In this document: in pieces, positions 1 through 7,641 of the stretch | Layout of the letters: each line of letters opens with the position of its first letter | Numbering within the stretch: position 1 is the stretch's first letter | From: an uncultured Verrucomicrobia subdivision 3 bacterium | GTDB taxonomy: Bacteria; Verrucomicrobiota; Verrucomicrobiia; Limisphaerales; DASXHY01 | DNA length: 19,068 bases | Direction: 5' to 3' | Assembly: GCA_937890005.1 (NCBI GenBank) | Contig: CALBZA010000050.1 | Coordinates: 1 to 19,068 of the forward strand | Made by a program: the position numbers and the translations under genes | The notes under the pieces: generated by a model | Told to the model about the DNA's origin: nothing | Seen by the model: the letters and a program-made list of their open reading frames with translations, nothing else | Database searches by the model: none

Positions 1-315
1 TCGCCGCACCGGAATTGCTTGACCCTCCCACCCACAAATTCTGCTATAGAGCCATGATTTCATCCAGGCGCGATTTCCAAAGCTGGAGAGCCAATCGCAG
101 GCGACAATTGCGGCACAACGGGATTCAATCGAACGTGCCGATCAGCCTCTGAAGCGCCACTATTGGCGCAAGGCAGTTTTGCCAAAAGCAAAAGTATTTC
201 ATCCGACCTACTACAGTTTGACCGGCGGCATGAATTACTCGGACATAAAATGTCTGGTTGTATCGTTCGCTCGCTGGTTAAGGACTCTCTGAGAAACATG
301 ATTGGAGAGAGAATG
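1..315. other. 5' edge region without a confident gene
   Basis: No convincing gene is seen here. The frame of the downstream glycosyltransferase stays open back to a TTG at 163, with further in-frame ATGs at 250 and 298, but none has a clear Shine-Dalgarno sequence and the predicted residues show no family feature. A reverse-strand frame over 60-338 looks like an antisense shadow. TTGACC (19-24) and TATAGA (45-50) are promoter-like, but their 20-base spacer is too long for a normal sigma-70 site. The region probably holds the leader and promoter of the first operon. Confidence 0.4.
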
Positions 316-1515
316 ATGAATCTCGGACCAGCGCTCATCCGAAGATCGGAACGCTACGCCACCGCTGCGAAAAAATCGGTGGTGCGCGGGCTCTATCATC
401 TGCCAATTCTCTCGAGTTCCGATCCGTCGAAAAAGGTCGTCACGCTCAAGGACTGCACTGAATTTCGCGAACAATTTCCGCCGAATGCGAATGACAATCA
501 GATCGACTGGCGGATTACCGTTCGTCCACAGGAGAAGCTTTCCCGGAAATCCTCGATCTCGCTCGATGCTGCCGAGGCCAGGCGATTCGACGAAGGGACC
601 GCACGGTTTCAGGGCGGTTACGAACAGACGCTTCCGGAAGTTTCAGTGGCTTGTTTCCATCAGGCGTCACTTTTCAGCCCAAGCCTGCTGCTCCTCAACC
701 GCTCACAATCGATCGTTTTCGAATCGGCTCTTTCCAAGCAGGAGGTTTTGGAGCAAAGCGGAATTCTCACGACGCTTTTTCGCGGAACTCCGGAGGCTGT
801 TCCCGGCGACGCCTGCCTGCTCGCAAGTCCATGGTCGTCGAGCTTCTATTATCACTGGCTGATCGATGCCCTGCCCCGCCTTGAAATCATTGAGAAGTTT
901 TCCCAACTGGAATCCGTCCCGCTGGTCGTCTGCAAGGAACTGAGGTCTTTTCATCGGGATACCCTGCGGCTGGCCGGAGTGAATGAGCACAGGCTCCACC
1001 GTTTCAACGAACGATTCAGCCGCTTCGATCGGCTCTACTTTCCCGACGTTCCAAGTCCGACCGGAAATATTTCACCCCATGCAGTTGAGTGGCTGCGTTC
1101 GCGTTTCCTGAAAAGCGAGCCGGGTTCCGGAGATCGCCTGATCTACATTTCGCGCAAGGACGCAATGAAACGAAAGCTGCTCAACGAGGATGAAATCATT
1201 GGCTTTCTGCAGCAGAAAGGTTTCGAAATCGTCTGTCCTGGAACGCTTCCGTTCTCGGAACAGGTCGAAATGTTCCGCCGGGCACGCGTGGTCATTGGCC
1301 CTCACGGCGCGGGTTTCACCAACATGGCCTTTGCTCCGCGGGATGCGACGATGATCGAATTCTTTGGAGACAATTACATCAACGGCTGTTTCTGGACGCT
1401 GGCAAACGTGCTGGGACAACGACACGCCTTTGTCAGTGCGCCGACCGAGACGCTCAATTTCTCGATCCCGGTGAACCGCTGCGCGGAGATTCTCGAAAAA
1501 GCATGCAACCTGTGA
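316..1515 (+). CDS. GT61-family (DUF563) glycosyltransferase
   Basis: Predicted cytoplasmic glycosyltransferase adding a sugar to a surface polysaccharide; donor and acceptor cannot be read from the sequence. The C-terminal half carries the GT61/DUF563 signature: GPHGAGFTNM at about residues 328-337, followed by a hydrophobic stretch ending in IEFFGD. An upstream YYHWLIDALPR segment (178 onward) is also typical of the family. I chose ATG 316 because GGAGAG at 304-309 lies six bases upstream; ATG 313 is nearly as good, and the frame is open to TTG 163, which would add 51 residues. The resulting 399 residues suit the family. It is the first gene of a four-gene run, and its end overlaps the next start by 13 bases, suggesting translational coupling. 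Family assignment is firm; the start is less certain. Confidence 0.85.
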   Translation: MNLGPALIRRSERYATAAKKSVVRGLYHLPILSSSDPSKKVVTLKDCTEFREQFPPNANDNQIDWRITVRPQEKLSRKSSISLDAAEARRFDEGTARFQGGYEQTLPEVSVACFHQASLFSPSLLLLNRSQSIVFESALSKQEVLEQSGILTTLFRGTPEAVPGDACLLASPWSSSFYYHWLIDALPRLEIIEKFSQLESVPLVVCKELRSFHRDTLRLAGVNEHRLHRFNERFSRFDRLYFPDVPSPTGNISPHAVEWLRSRFLKSEPGSGDRLIYISRKDAMKRKLLNEDEIIGFLQQKGFEIVCPGTLPFSEQVEMFRRARVVIGPHGAGFTNMAFAPRDATMIEFFGDNYINGCFWTLANVLGQRHAFVSAPTETLNFSIPVNRCAEILEKACNL

Positions 1516-2669
1516 CATCAGCGACTTTGAATCCAGCTTCAGAAAACCCAGGTCCGCCGACACAACTCGCGGAACACATCACCCGCGGAATGAAGGAAGG
1601 CGAAATTGAAGGTGCCATTCTCCTGACGCCTGCGGACGGCAAAGTGGTTCGCCGGCTCATTTACCTCGATAACTACGGCGGACGTTCCATGTGGGCGAAG
1701 ATCAAGGGCGGTGACATGCCGCCACATCATCTTCGTGGATGTCTCGAGCTGGTTCGAATGGGGTATGAGGTGGCGCTGGTGGAGCCGCTGCCGGACTTCT
1801 ATTTCCATCGGAAAGCAATTCCTCACGATCTCAGGCTTCTGCCACTGATTCGAAAGTGGCTGGGACCGGACGGAATCATTTTCTGCGGCCACAACGTCCT
1901 CTACTGGCTGCTGCCCCTCAAGAAGCTGGGATTGATCAAATGCAAGATCGTTTCCCATCTCTGGGCAAGAGAGCCTCTGAACTTCGCGAAGTCACACGAC
2001 GGCATCATCGCATTGACGCCCGCGGGCGAAGAACAGGCGAAGAAACTCGCTCCCAATGTGCCGGTGGTGCAACCTGGCTGGGGCGCGGACTTGAGCATCT
2101 TCCCGAGGCTGCCCTACGACCCGCAGGCATTCTTCTCGTGCGGAATCGCCCTTCGCGATTTCGAAACCCTCAGCCTCGCCGCCGCAAAATGCAGTCATCC
2201 GGTGAAAGTCGTTACGCCCGGTGACATTGAAGGCGTATCGTGGTCGTCGAACGTCGAAGCGATCAACAGCGGCAAAGGCTGGAACTTCGAGAAGAAGCGG
2301 TTGAGCTATCAGGAACTCCTGCACAATTACTATTCGAAGAGCACCGCCTCCCTTCTCATCCTGAAGAAAGATCCGATCGAATATACCGCGATTGGATTTA
2401 CAGAAGTGATTGAAGCCCTGGCCATGGGACGGCCGGTGATCATGACCCGCACCGGTGCATTGCCGACGGAAGTTGATGTGGAAAAGGAAGGCTGCGGGCT
2501 GTTTGTTCCACCAGAAGATCCTGACGCCCTGGCCGCAGCAATGACTCGAATCGCAACCGACAAAGCGCTGGCTCAACAGATGGCAATCCGGGCGCGTGAA
2601 CTGGCGGAACGCTATTACAACATCGAGCGTTACAGCCGCGACCTGCACACGTTTTTCCAAACCTTGTAA
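1503..2669 (+). CDS. GT-B glycosyltransferase (GT4-like), paralogue A
   Basis: Probable retaining glycosyltransferase of polysaccharide assembly, 388 residues. The C-terminal nucleotide-sugar-binding half has the Glycos_transf_1 pattern: EALAMGRPVIMTRTGALPTE from residue 304, then GCGLFVPPEDPDAL. The N-terminal half contains GCLELVRMGYEVA, shared with the next gene. The acidic pair before the conserved GRPV has ten intervening residues (E293 and E304) instead of the usual seven, and the paralogue shows the same spacing. The ATG overlaps the preceding gene; GGAG at 1485-1488 is rather far upstream, so coupling is likelier than independent initiation. An internal ATG at 1590 is an alternative. 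Substrate unknown. Confidence 0.87.
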   Translation: MQPVTSATLNPASENPGPPTQLAEHITRGMKEGEIEGAILLTPADGKVVRRLIYLDNYGGRSMWAKIKGGDMPPHHLRGCLELVRMGYEVALVEPLPDFYFHRKAIPHDLRLLPLIRKWLGPDGIIFCGHNVLYWLLPLKKLGLIKCKIVSHLWAREPLNFAKSHDGIIALTPAGEEQAKKLAPNVPVVQPGWGADLSIFPRLPYDPQAFFSCGIALRDFETLSLAAAKCSHPVKVVTPGDIEGVSWSSNVEAINSGKGWNFEKKRLSYQELLHNYYSKSTASLLILKKDPIEYTAIGFTEVIEALAMGRPVIMTRTGALPTEVDVEKEGCGLFVPPEDPDALAAAMTRIATDKALAQQMAIRARELAERYYNIERYSRDLHTFFQTL

Positions 2670-2701
2670 GCACCGAATTGTTTCAAGCAGTCACTCTTCC
2701 C

Positions 2702-3796
2702 ATGAATTCACCTCTCACTGAAGGCATCACCGTTGACAAGCAGGGCGTCATGACGATTCTGCGCCCAGCGAATATCCGACCGAAACGTCGGGTGCTTTAT
2801 CTCAATTCCTACGGAATGGCACAGGCGTGGCGGATGTGGTTGGAAGGCGAGTATCCCGGACATCATCTGCTCGGTTGTCTTGAACTCGTTCGCATGGGTT
2901 ACGAAGTCGCCATGCCTGAGGAAATGGACAAAAGCGGCCGGTTCTTCAACTACCAGCGGCAGGATCGGGCACATCTCGGGTTCATGCGAAGCTGGCTCGG
3001 GCGCGATGGAATCCTTTACAGCGGTCACTCCATTCTGTTCTGGGGTCCTCTAATGAAAACGCTAGGACTGCTCCGTTGTCCGATTGTCACTCTCTTCTAT
3101 GCCCGCGATGAAAATCCGCGGTTCACCGGAGCTTACAATGGCATCATCGCCATGACACCGGCAGCGGAAGAACGCGCGCGCAGCATCGCGCCCAAAGCGA
3201 AAATCCTGCATGCAGGCTGGGGCGTCGATTTACCCTTCTTCCCTGTTCTCGATTATTCGCCCAAATGGTTTCTCTCGTGCGGAAAATCACGCCGCGACAA
3301 CGAAACTCTCGCGGCAGCGGCAGCAAAATTTTCCCCGCCAATCCGCCTGGTTAATCCTGATCTTCCCGCAGGAATCAAACTGCCACCGAATGTCGAGGTT
3401 TATAAAAAACCCGGTGACTGGAAAGCAGTGACCTTCAAGGAACTCATCCACGAGCACTATGCCAACTGCCTGGCAAACCTGATTCTTCCCCAGCCCGACC
3501 CGAGAGAACGCTGGGCCTCCGGCTACACGCAGTTGCTGGAAGCGATGGCTTTGGCGCGGCCGGTGATCGTGACAAAGACCGGCGCCATTCCCGGCGAGAT
3601 CGATGTTGAGAAAGAAGGCTGCGGTCTGTTTGTTCCACCCGGAGATGCGGATGCCCTCGCCCAGGCGATGAAAACCATTTCGGATAATCCGGCAGCTGCG
3701 GCAGAGATGGGAAGAAAAGGCCGGAAATTGATCGAAGAGCGCTACGACATCGTCAAGTTCGCCGAGAAACTCGACGCGATGTTCGATTCCTTCTGA
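2702..3796 (+). CDS. GT-B glycosyltransferase (GT4-like), paralogue B
   Basis: Tandem paralogue of the preceding gene, aligning along its full length. Shared blocks include GCLELVRMGYEVA, the SCG..RR/LRD.ETL stretch near the middle, and VEKEGCGLFVPP in the C-terminal domain. The donor-site region reads EAMALARPVIVTKTGAIPGE, so the usual Gly before RPV is Ala here. The ATG at 2702 gives 364 residues; a TTG at 2678 would add eight, but neither has a clear ribosome site. It lies 32 bases after paralogue A and 19 before the next gene, so it belongs to the same operon. The pair probably arose by local duplication and may add two different sugars or successive residues. Confidence 0.87.
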   Translation: MNSPLTEGITVDKQGVMTILRPANIRPKRRVLYLNSYGMAQAWRMWLEGEYPGHHLLGCLELVRMGYEVAMPEEMDKSGRFFNYQRQDRAHLGFMRSWLGRDGILYSGHSILFWGPLMKTLGLLRCPIVTLFYARDENPRFTGAYNGIIAMTPAAEERARSIAPKAKILHAGWGVDLPFFPVLDYSPKWFLSCGKSRRDNETLAAAAAKFSPPIRLVNPDLPAGIKLPPNVEVYKKPGDWKAVTFKELIHEHYANCLANLILPQPDPRERWASGYTQLLEAMALARPVIVTKTGAIPGEIDVEKEGCGLFVPPGDADALAQAMKTISDNPAAAAEMGRKGRKLIEERYDIVKFAEKLDAMFDSF

Positions 3797-3815
3797 TCTC
3801 GGTTGTCCTTTGTCT

Positions 3816-4961
3816 ATGCGTCCGAAAACAGTCTTCGTCAGCGGCTGCTTTGACATGTTGCACAGCGGGCACGTGGCGTTTCTTCAAAAGGCCGCGACCT
3901 ATGGAGACCTCCATGTCGCTCTCGGCTCGGATGCCACGATCAAACAGCTGAAGGGACGCTATCCGGTCAATACGCAGGCTGAACGCAAATACATGATCGA
4001 AGCATTGAAGTGCGTGAAATCCGCGTTCGTGAGCCGCGGATCAGGCATCATGGATTTCGTGGACGATCTCAAGGCGATGAAGCCGGACGTTTTCGTCGTG
4101 AACAATGACGGGCACACCCCTGCGAAGGAACAGCTCTGTTCCGAACTCGGGATTGAATATGTGGTGCTTCCGCGCGTTCCATTTGAAAACCTACCGCCCC
4201 GGTCCACCACAAGTCTGCGCAAAGAATGTCTGATTCCATACCGGCTCGATCTTGCCGGCGGCTGGCTGGATCAACCCTTTGTTTCCAAATTTGCGTCTGG
4301 CCCGGTGCTGACCATTTCGATCGAACCGAATCTGGAGTTCAACGAACGCAGCGGCATGGCATCGAGCACGCGTCGGCGCGCCATCGAGATCTGGCAGACC
4401 GATATTCCCGAGGGCGACCGGGAGAAGCTGGCCCGCATTCTTTTCGCCTACGAAAACCCACCCGGTACAAGCGAGTTTTCGGGTTCGCAAGATGCCCTGG
4501 GTATTGTTCTTCCCGGACTCAACCGGCTTGATTACGAAGGAGACTATTGGCCCGCCCGGATCAGTTCGGATGTGAACGAAGAGACCTTGAAATGGCTTGA
4601 AGAATGTCTTCATCTGATTTCGCTCGGCCCCAGGCAGGGCGATTACCAAGTACTCGCCGACACGCGAATATCAAAGGAAGGAGCGAGTGCACTGGCTGCA
4701 GCCGCTGATCAGTGCTGGATCGCGATCCAGAAACGGAATGTTGAAGAATTCGGAAAAGCTTTCCGAAACTCCTTCGAAGCCCAGATCGCGATGTTCCCGC
4801 GCATGGTGACGGACGAGATACTCTCGTTCATTGAATCCAATAAAAACTCCGCGTTGGGATGGAAGCTGTCAGGCGCCGGCGGTGGCGGTTACCTGGTTTT
4901 GGTGAGTGAAAACGAAATTCCGGGATCCACGAAAATCCGGATTCGTCGCGGCAACCTGTAG
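3816..4961 (+). CDS. Cytidylyltransferase-GHMP kinase fusion protein
   Basis: Two-domain protein of 381 residues, probably making an activated sugar or heptose nucleotide. Residues about 1-135 form a nucleotidyltransferase fold of the RfaE2/TagD class: GCFDMLHSGHV gives the HxGH motif (H16, H19), and RSTTS (129-133) matches the second nucleotide-binding motif. Residues about 138-365 resemble a GHMP kinase of the HddA type: PYRLDLAGGWLD (141-152) as motif 1, SGMASST (179-185) as a weakened motif 2, GSQDALGIVLPG, and LSGAGGGGY (352-360) as motif 3. The stretch between motifs 1 and 2 is short for this family. The order and kinase type differ from HldE, which pairs a PfkB-type kinase at the N-terminus with a C-terminal transferase. 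ATG 3816 is preferred to TTG 3810. Substrate unknown; loss of kinase activity is possible. Confidence 0.82.
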   Translation: MRPKTVFVSGCFDMLHSGHVAFLQKAATYGDLHVALGSDATIKQLKGRYPVNTQAERKYMIEALKCVKSAFVSRGSGIMDFVDDLKAMKPDVFVVNNDGHTPAKEQLCSELGIEYVVLPRVPFENLPPRSTTSLRKECLIPYRLDLAGGWLDQPFVSKFASGPVLTISIEPNLEFNERSGMASSTRRRAIEIWQTDIPEGDREKLARILFAYENPPGTSEFSGSQDALGIVLPGLNRLDYEGDYWPARISSDVNEETLKWLEECLHLISLGPRQGDYQVLADTRISKEGASALAAAADQCWIAIQKRNVEEFGKAFRNSFEAQIAMFPRMVTDEILSFIESNKNSALGWKLSGAGGGGYLVLVSENEIPGSTKIRIRRGNL

Positions 4962-5027
4962 ATCGATCCGTCCGCGCCAGGTTTATCAAAACACCAAGGC
5001 ACGCGTCCCTCTGTGGCACCCGACTCG

Positions 5028-5068
5028 TTTCTGCTTTTTACTTTCGGCTTTCCGTTTTGATTTTTTAG
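5028..5068. repeat. T-rich heptamer-word array abutting a start codon
   Basis: From 5034 the sequence divides exactly into five 7-base words, CTTTTTA, CTTTCGG, CTTTCCG, TTTTGAT and TTTTTAG, ending at the ATG of the next gene. CTTTCCG recurs at 10721. The stretch 5027-5037 is the exact reverse complement of 7031-7041 (11 bases). No Shine-Dalgarno sequence is present in the array. The gap 4962-5027 before it shows no gene. Confidence 0.6.
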
Positions 5069-6244
5069 ATGCGCATCCTCTACATCACGTCGTGCTGGCC
5101 GCACGGTGAATCGTTCGGCGGACAGCTCCGCGTTCTGAACATCGGCCGCGCACTGAAGGCGATCGGCGATGTGACGGTGATGGTCGTTAGTTCCGATACC
5201 GCCTCCGAACGCAACCGCGCGCAGACCGCAACGGAGTTCGCCGTTCTCGAACCGCCAAGGCTGGAGATCGTTCGCAACTCGGATCTGCGGGACCGGCTTC
5301 GCTGGGCCTTGGATACCCGGTTCCTCAACGTTCATGGCTGTCAGGCCCGGCCGGAAGATCAACAACGCATCGCCGCATTAACCTCTGACTTCGACCTGAC
5401 CTGGGTGCACCATTCCCGCACGCCGAACATTTTGAATCGCTGGCACTGGCCGAAGTCGGTTCTCGATCTCGATGACATTCCGAGCACGTATCAACACAGC
5501 ATCTGGCAGAACGGCGTGGAATGGAAAACGAAGTGGAAGGCGCGCGCCCAGATGACGCTTTTGAAGCGGCGCGAACGCCGTTTGCTGCAACGGTTCTCCG
5601 TTCTCTCCGTGTGCAGCAAGATCGACCGTGAATATCTCGGCGGCGGCCCGCGAATTCATGTCATCCCAAATGGATTCGAACGCCCCACCACCCTGCCCGT
5701 CCGCAAGCGCACGGAAGTTCCCAGGATCGGGTTCATCGGCCTCTACAGCTATGCACCGAATCTCGAGGGCGTTCGCTGGTTCGTCGATCGTTGCTGGCCC
5801 GACATCAAAAAGCAGATTCCCGATGTGCGACTCCGGCTGGTCGGCAAGGAAACAGACGGCCCATTGAAACCGGCCGGCCCGGACATCGATGCGCTCGGCT
5901 GGGTCGCCGATCCGGCTGCTGAAATTGCAACCTGGTCGGCCATGATCATTCCGATCCGACACGGCGCCGGCACGCGAATCAAAATTGCCGACGCGTTCAG
6001 CCGGAAATGTCCGACAGTGTCCACGCGACTGGGTGCCTACGGTTATGATGTCGAGAACGGGCGCGAACTCTTGCTCGCTGATTCACCGAAAGAATTCACC
6101 GATGCGTGCCTCTCGCTGATCCGCGATCCTGTGCGCGCCGACGAAATGGCTGATCGTGCCTACGGAGCGTTTCTTCAAAACTGGACCTGGGAAGCCATTG
6201 CACCGCGGGTCTGGAAGGCGGCGGAGACGGCCGTGGGAAAGTAG
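5069..6244 (+). CDS. GT-B glycosyltransferase (Glyco_trans_4 / Glyco_trans_1 type)
   Basis: Predicted cytoplasmic glycosyltransferase of 391 residues. The N-terminus MRILYITSCWPHGESFGGQ is a typical GT-B opening with an acceptor-side glycine pair, and the C-terminal Rossmann domain starts near R219 (RIGFIG). The donor-binding segment GAGTRIKIADAF (299-310) followed by STRLGAYGYDVENG matches group 1 transferases, with Asp (308) where Glu is usual. It is not a close paralogue of the two upstream GT-B genes. The start codon follows directly on a T-rich word array without a ribosome site, so initiation may be Shine-Dalgarno independent. The stop codon's G begins the next word array. Sugar and linkage cannot be deduced. 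Confidence 0.85.
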   Translation: MRILYITSCWPHGESFGGQLRVLNIGRALKAIGDVTVMVVSSDTASERNRAQTATEFAVLEPPRLEIVRNSDLRDRLRWALDTRFLNVHGCQARPEDQQRIAALTSDFDLTWVHHSRTPNILNRWHWPKSVLDLDDIPSTYQHSIWQNGVEWKTKWKARAQMTLLKRRERRLLQRFSVLSVCSKIDREYLGGGPRIHVIPNGFERPTTLPVRKRTEVPRIGFIGLYSYAPNLEGVRWFVDRCWPDIKKQIPDVRLRLVGKETDGPLKPAGPDIDALGWVADPAAEIATWSAMIIPIRHGAGTRIKIADAFSRKCPTVSTRLGAYGYDVENGRELLLADSPKEFTDACLSLIRDPVRADEMADRAYGAFLQNWTWEAIAPRVWKAAETAVGK

Positions 6245-6340
6245 AAAGCGGAAATTGCGAAAGCTGAAAACTGAAATGCTGAAACGCTGAGAGGCTGAAA
6301 TGCTTCGCAACCTTTCGCAAAGCTTTGAATGCTGAAAGCT
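6244..6340. repeat. GAAA..CT heptamer/octamer-word array
   Basis: Eight consecutive words from 6244 to 6304: GAAAGCG, GAAATTGC, GAAAGCT, GAAAACT, GAAATGCT, GAAACGCT, GAGAGGCT, GAAATGCT. After a break containing TTTCGCAAAG, two more words (GAATGCT, GAAAGCT) occupy 6327-6340. The array starts inside the stop codon of one gene and runs into the first codons of the next frame. The words are reverse complements of those at 10708-10742; for example GCTGAGAG occurs here and, inverted, there. Confidence 0.7.
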
Positions 6341-7065
6341 CCAGTCCGGTCGTGCGGCGAAAATGGGTTGGCTTGTTGAGCCATCAACCACGCTGGGGTT
6401 TGTCACGACGCGGCTGGCTGGTGTTGCTCCTGTCAGGTCTCGTTCTCGTTGCCGTTCTCGTGTTTGGAACGCATCCGTTCCTGGCAGTGACGCATCGTGA
6501 AGAAACAGACGTTCTCGTGGTTGAAGGCTGGGTTCATGACTATGCGATCCGGGCTGGCGCCGACGAGTTTCGACAAGGCAATTACCGGATCGTTTACACG
6601 ACCGGTGGGCCGGTTGCCGGACTGGGCGGTTACTTGAATGATTACAGCACGTCCGCAAGAATCGGCGCGGGGCGGCTTCGCGACTCTGGCGTTCCGGCTG
6701 AGCAGGTTCAAATGGTCCCGAGCAAGGTTTCTGGACGCGACCGCACTTACAGTTCAGCCGTGGCCTTGCGGGTCTGGTTCGAAGAAAACAAAGTGCATCC
6801 CAAAGCCATCAACGTCGTCACGGCAGACATGCACGCAAGGCGTACGTGGTTGTTGTTTCAAAAGGCGTTGGGTGATGACATCAAGGTCGGGATCATTGCG
6901 ATTCCAAATCCTGACTACGATGCCAGCCGTTGGTGGCGTTATTCGGAAGGCGTTCGTGAAATGATTGGGGAATCGATCGCCTACATTTACGCGAAGTTCT
7001 TCTTCTGGCCGAAGACTGAAGGGAAAGCAGAAAGCAGAAACCTGAAAGCAGAAAACCGAAGTTGA
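6325..7065 (+). CDS. Membrane-anchored YdcF/ElyC/SanA-family (DUF218) protein
   Basis: 246-residue protein with one N-terminal membrane segment (about 31-48, WLVLLLSGLVLVAVLVFG), basic residues before it, and a DUF218 domain outside the cytoplasm. The domain is recognised by TDVLVVEGWV (61-70), an IVYTTGG block, GRDRTYSSA in place of the common S.NT.ENA motif, and ADMHARRT. Family members such as ElyC and SanA act in envelope polysaccharide or peptidoglycan metabolism; the reaction is not defined. Start uncertain: no in-frame ATG precedes the membrane segment, so TTG 6325 or GTG 6352 must serve. With TTG the first residues come from the upstream word array. The last 17 or so residues (from K230, hydrophilic and Glu/Lys rich) are encoded by the downstream array. 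Confidence 0.78.
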   Translation: MNAESSSPVVRRKWVGLLSHQPRWGLSRRGWLVLLLSGLVLVAVLVFGTHPFLAVTHREETDVLVVEGWVHDYAIRAGADEFRQGNYRIVYTTGGPVAGLGGYLNDYSTSARIGAGRLRDSGVPAEQVQMVPSKVSGRDRTYSSAVALRVWFEENKVHPKAINVVTADMHARRTWLLFQKALGDDIKVGIIAIPNPDYDASRWWRYSEGVREMIGESIAYIYAKFFFWPKTEGKAESRNLKAENRS

Positions 7066-7067
7066 AA
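7011..7067. repeat. GAAAGCA heptamer-word array overlapping a gene's 3' end
   Basis: Words in register: GAAGACT (7011), a short GAAGG, then GAAAGCA (7023), GAAAGCA (7030), GAAACCT (7037), GAAAGCA (7044), GAAAACC (7051), and a decaying GAAGTT. The stop codon of the DUF218 gene (7063-7065) lies in its last word. AAAGCAGAAAC at 7031-7041 is the exact inverse of 5027-5037, so related arrays of opposite polarity flank the glycosyltransferase/DUF218 gene pair. Confidence 0.7.
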
Positions 7068-7116
7068 TATAAACCACAGGTCGGTTGAAAAGCCCAGTCA
7101 ACTGACGAAGCGACAA

Positions 7117-7641
7117 ATGCAGTTACACAGCATTGAGACGATTATTCGAGCTCTGCACCAGGAAAAGGTCGAATTCCTTATCGTAGGAGGATTGGCCGTC
7201 AACGCCCACGGTTATCAACGATCAACAGCAGACGTTGACCTTGTTGTCGGACTCGAACCCGAAAACGTATTGCGCGGGTTCCGCGCCCTTCGAAATGCGG
7301 GCTATCAGTTTTCCCTCCCGATTACCCCTGAACAGTTTGCGGATCCCGAACAGCGCCAGCGCTGGATGCACGAAAAGAACATGGTTGTTCTGAAGCTATG
7401 GAGCGAACAGCATCGCAGCACACCGATCGACATATTTGTTTATGAACCTTTCGACTTCCGTAGAGAATACGAGTCCGCCGTCTGGCTCGAGCTCGAACCC
7501 GGATTACGAATTCCGTTCATCAGACTTGAAACCTTGATGATCATGAAGCAAGCGACGGGACGCACACAGGACCAGGCCGACGTCGAGGCTCTCGCGGAAA
7601 TTCAAAGAATGCGCCAGAGTAACTCCCATGAACTCCGATGA
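7117..7641 (+). CDS. MNT-type nucleotidyltransferase (AbiEii/DUF6036-like)
   Basis: 174-residue protein of the DNA polymerase beta-like nucleotidyltransferase superfamily. The catalytic signature is complete: GG at 24-25, then HGYQRSTADVDLVV with metal ligands D39 and D41, and a likely third carboxylate D105 in TPIDIFVYE. The C-terminus has the K-ATGR-QDQADVEAL pattern common in stand-alone members. Such proteins often occur in two-gene modules and can act as toxins or antitoxins by nucleotidylating a partner or tRNA; here this is only inferred. It overlaps the next gene by 14 bases, pointing to coupled translation. It does not fit polysaccharide synthesis and may be an accessory insertion between the DUF218 and VPDSG genes. 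ATG 7117 has no strong ribosome site. Confidence 0.8.
   Translation: MQLHSIETIIRALHQEKVEFLIVGGLAVNAHGYQRSTADVDLVVGLEPENVLRGFRALRNAGYQFSLPITPEQFADPEQRQRWMHEKNMVVLKLWSEQHRSTPIDIFVYEPFDFRREYESAVWLELEPGLRIPFIRLETLMIMKQATGRTQDQADVEALAEIQRMRQSNSHELR

Noticed and set aside
19..50. TTGACC and TATAGA as a promoter of the first operon
   Set aside because: The spacer of 20 bases is too long and the -10 is weak, so it is not listed as a feature.
1539..1958. Long reverse-strand open frames opposite the glycosyltransferases (for example 1539-1958 and 1992-2660)
   Set aside because: They lie antisense to genes with clear family motifs, have no recognisable domains, and are expected by chance at this base composition.
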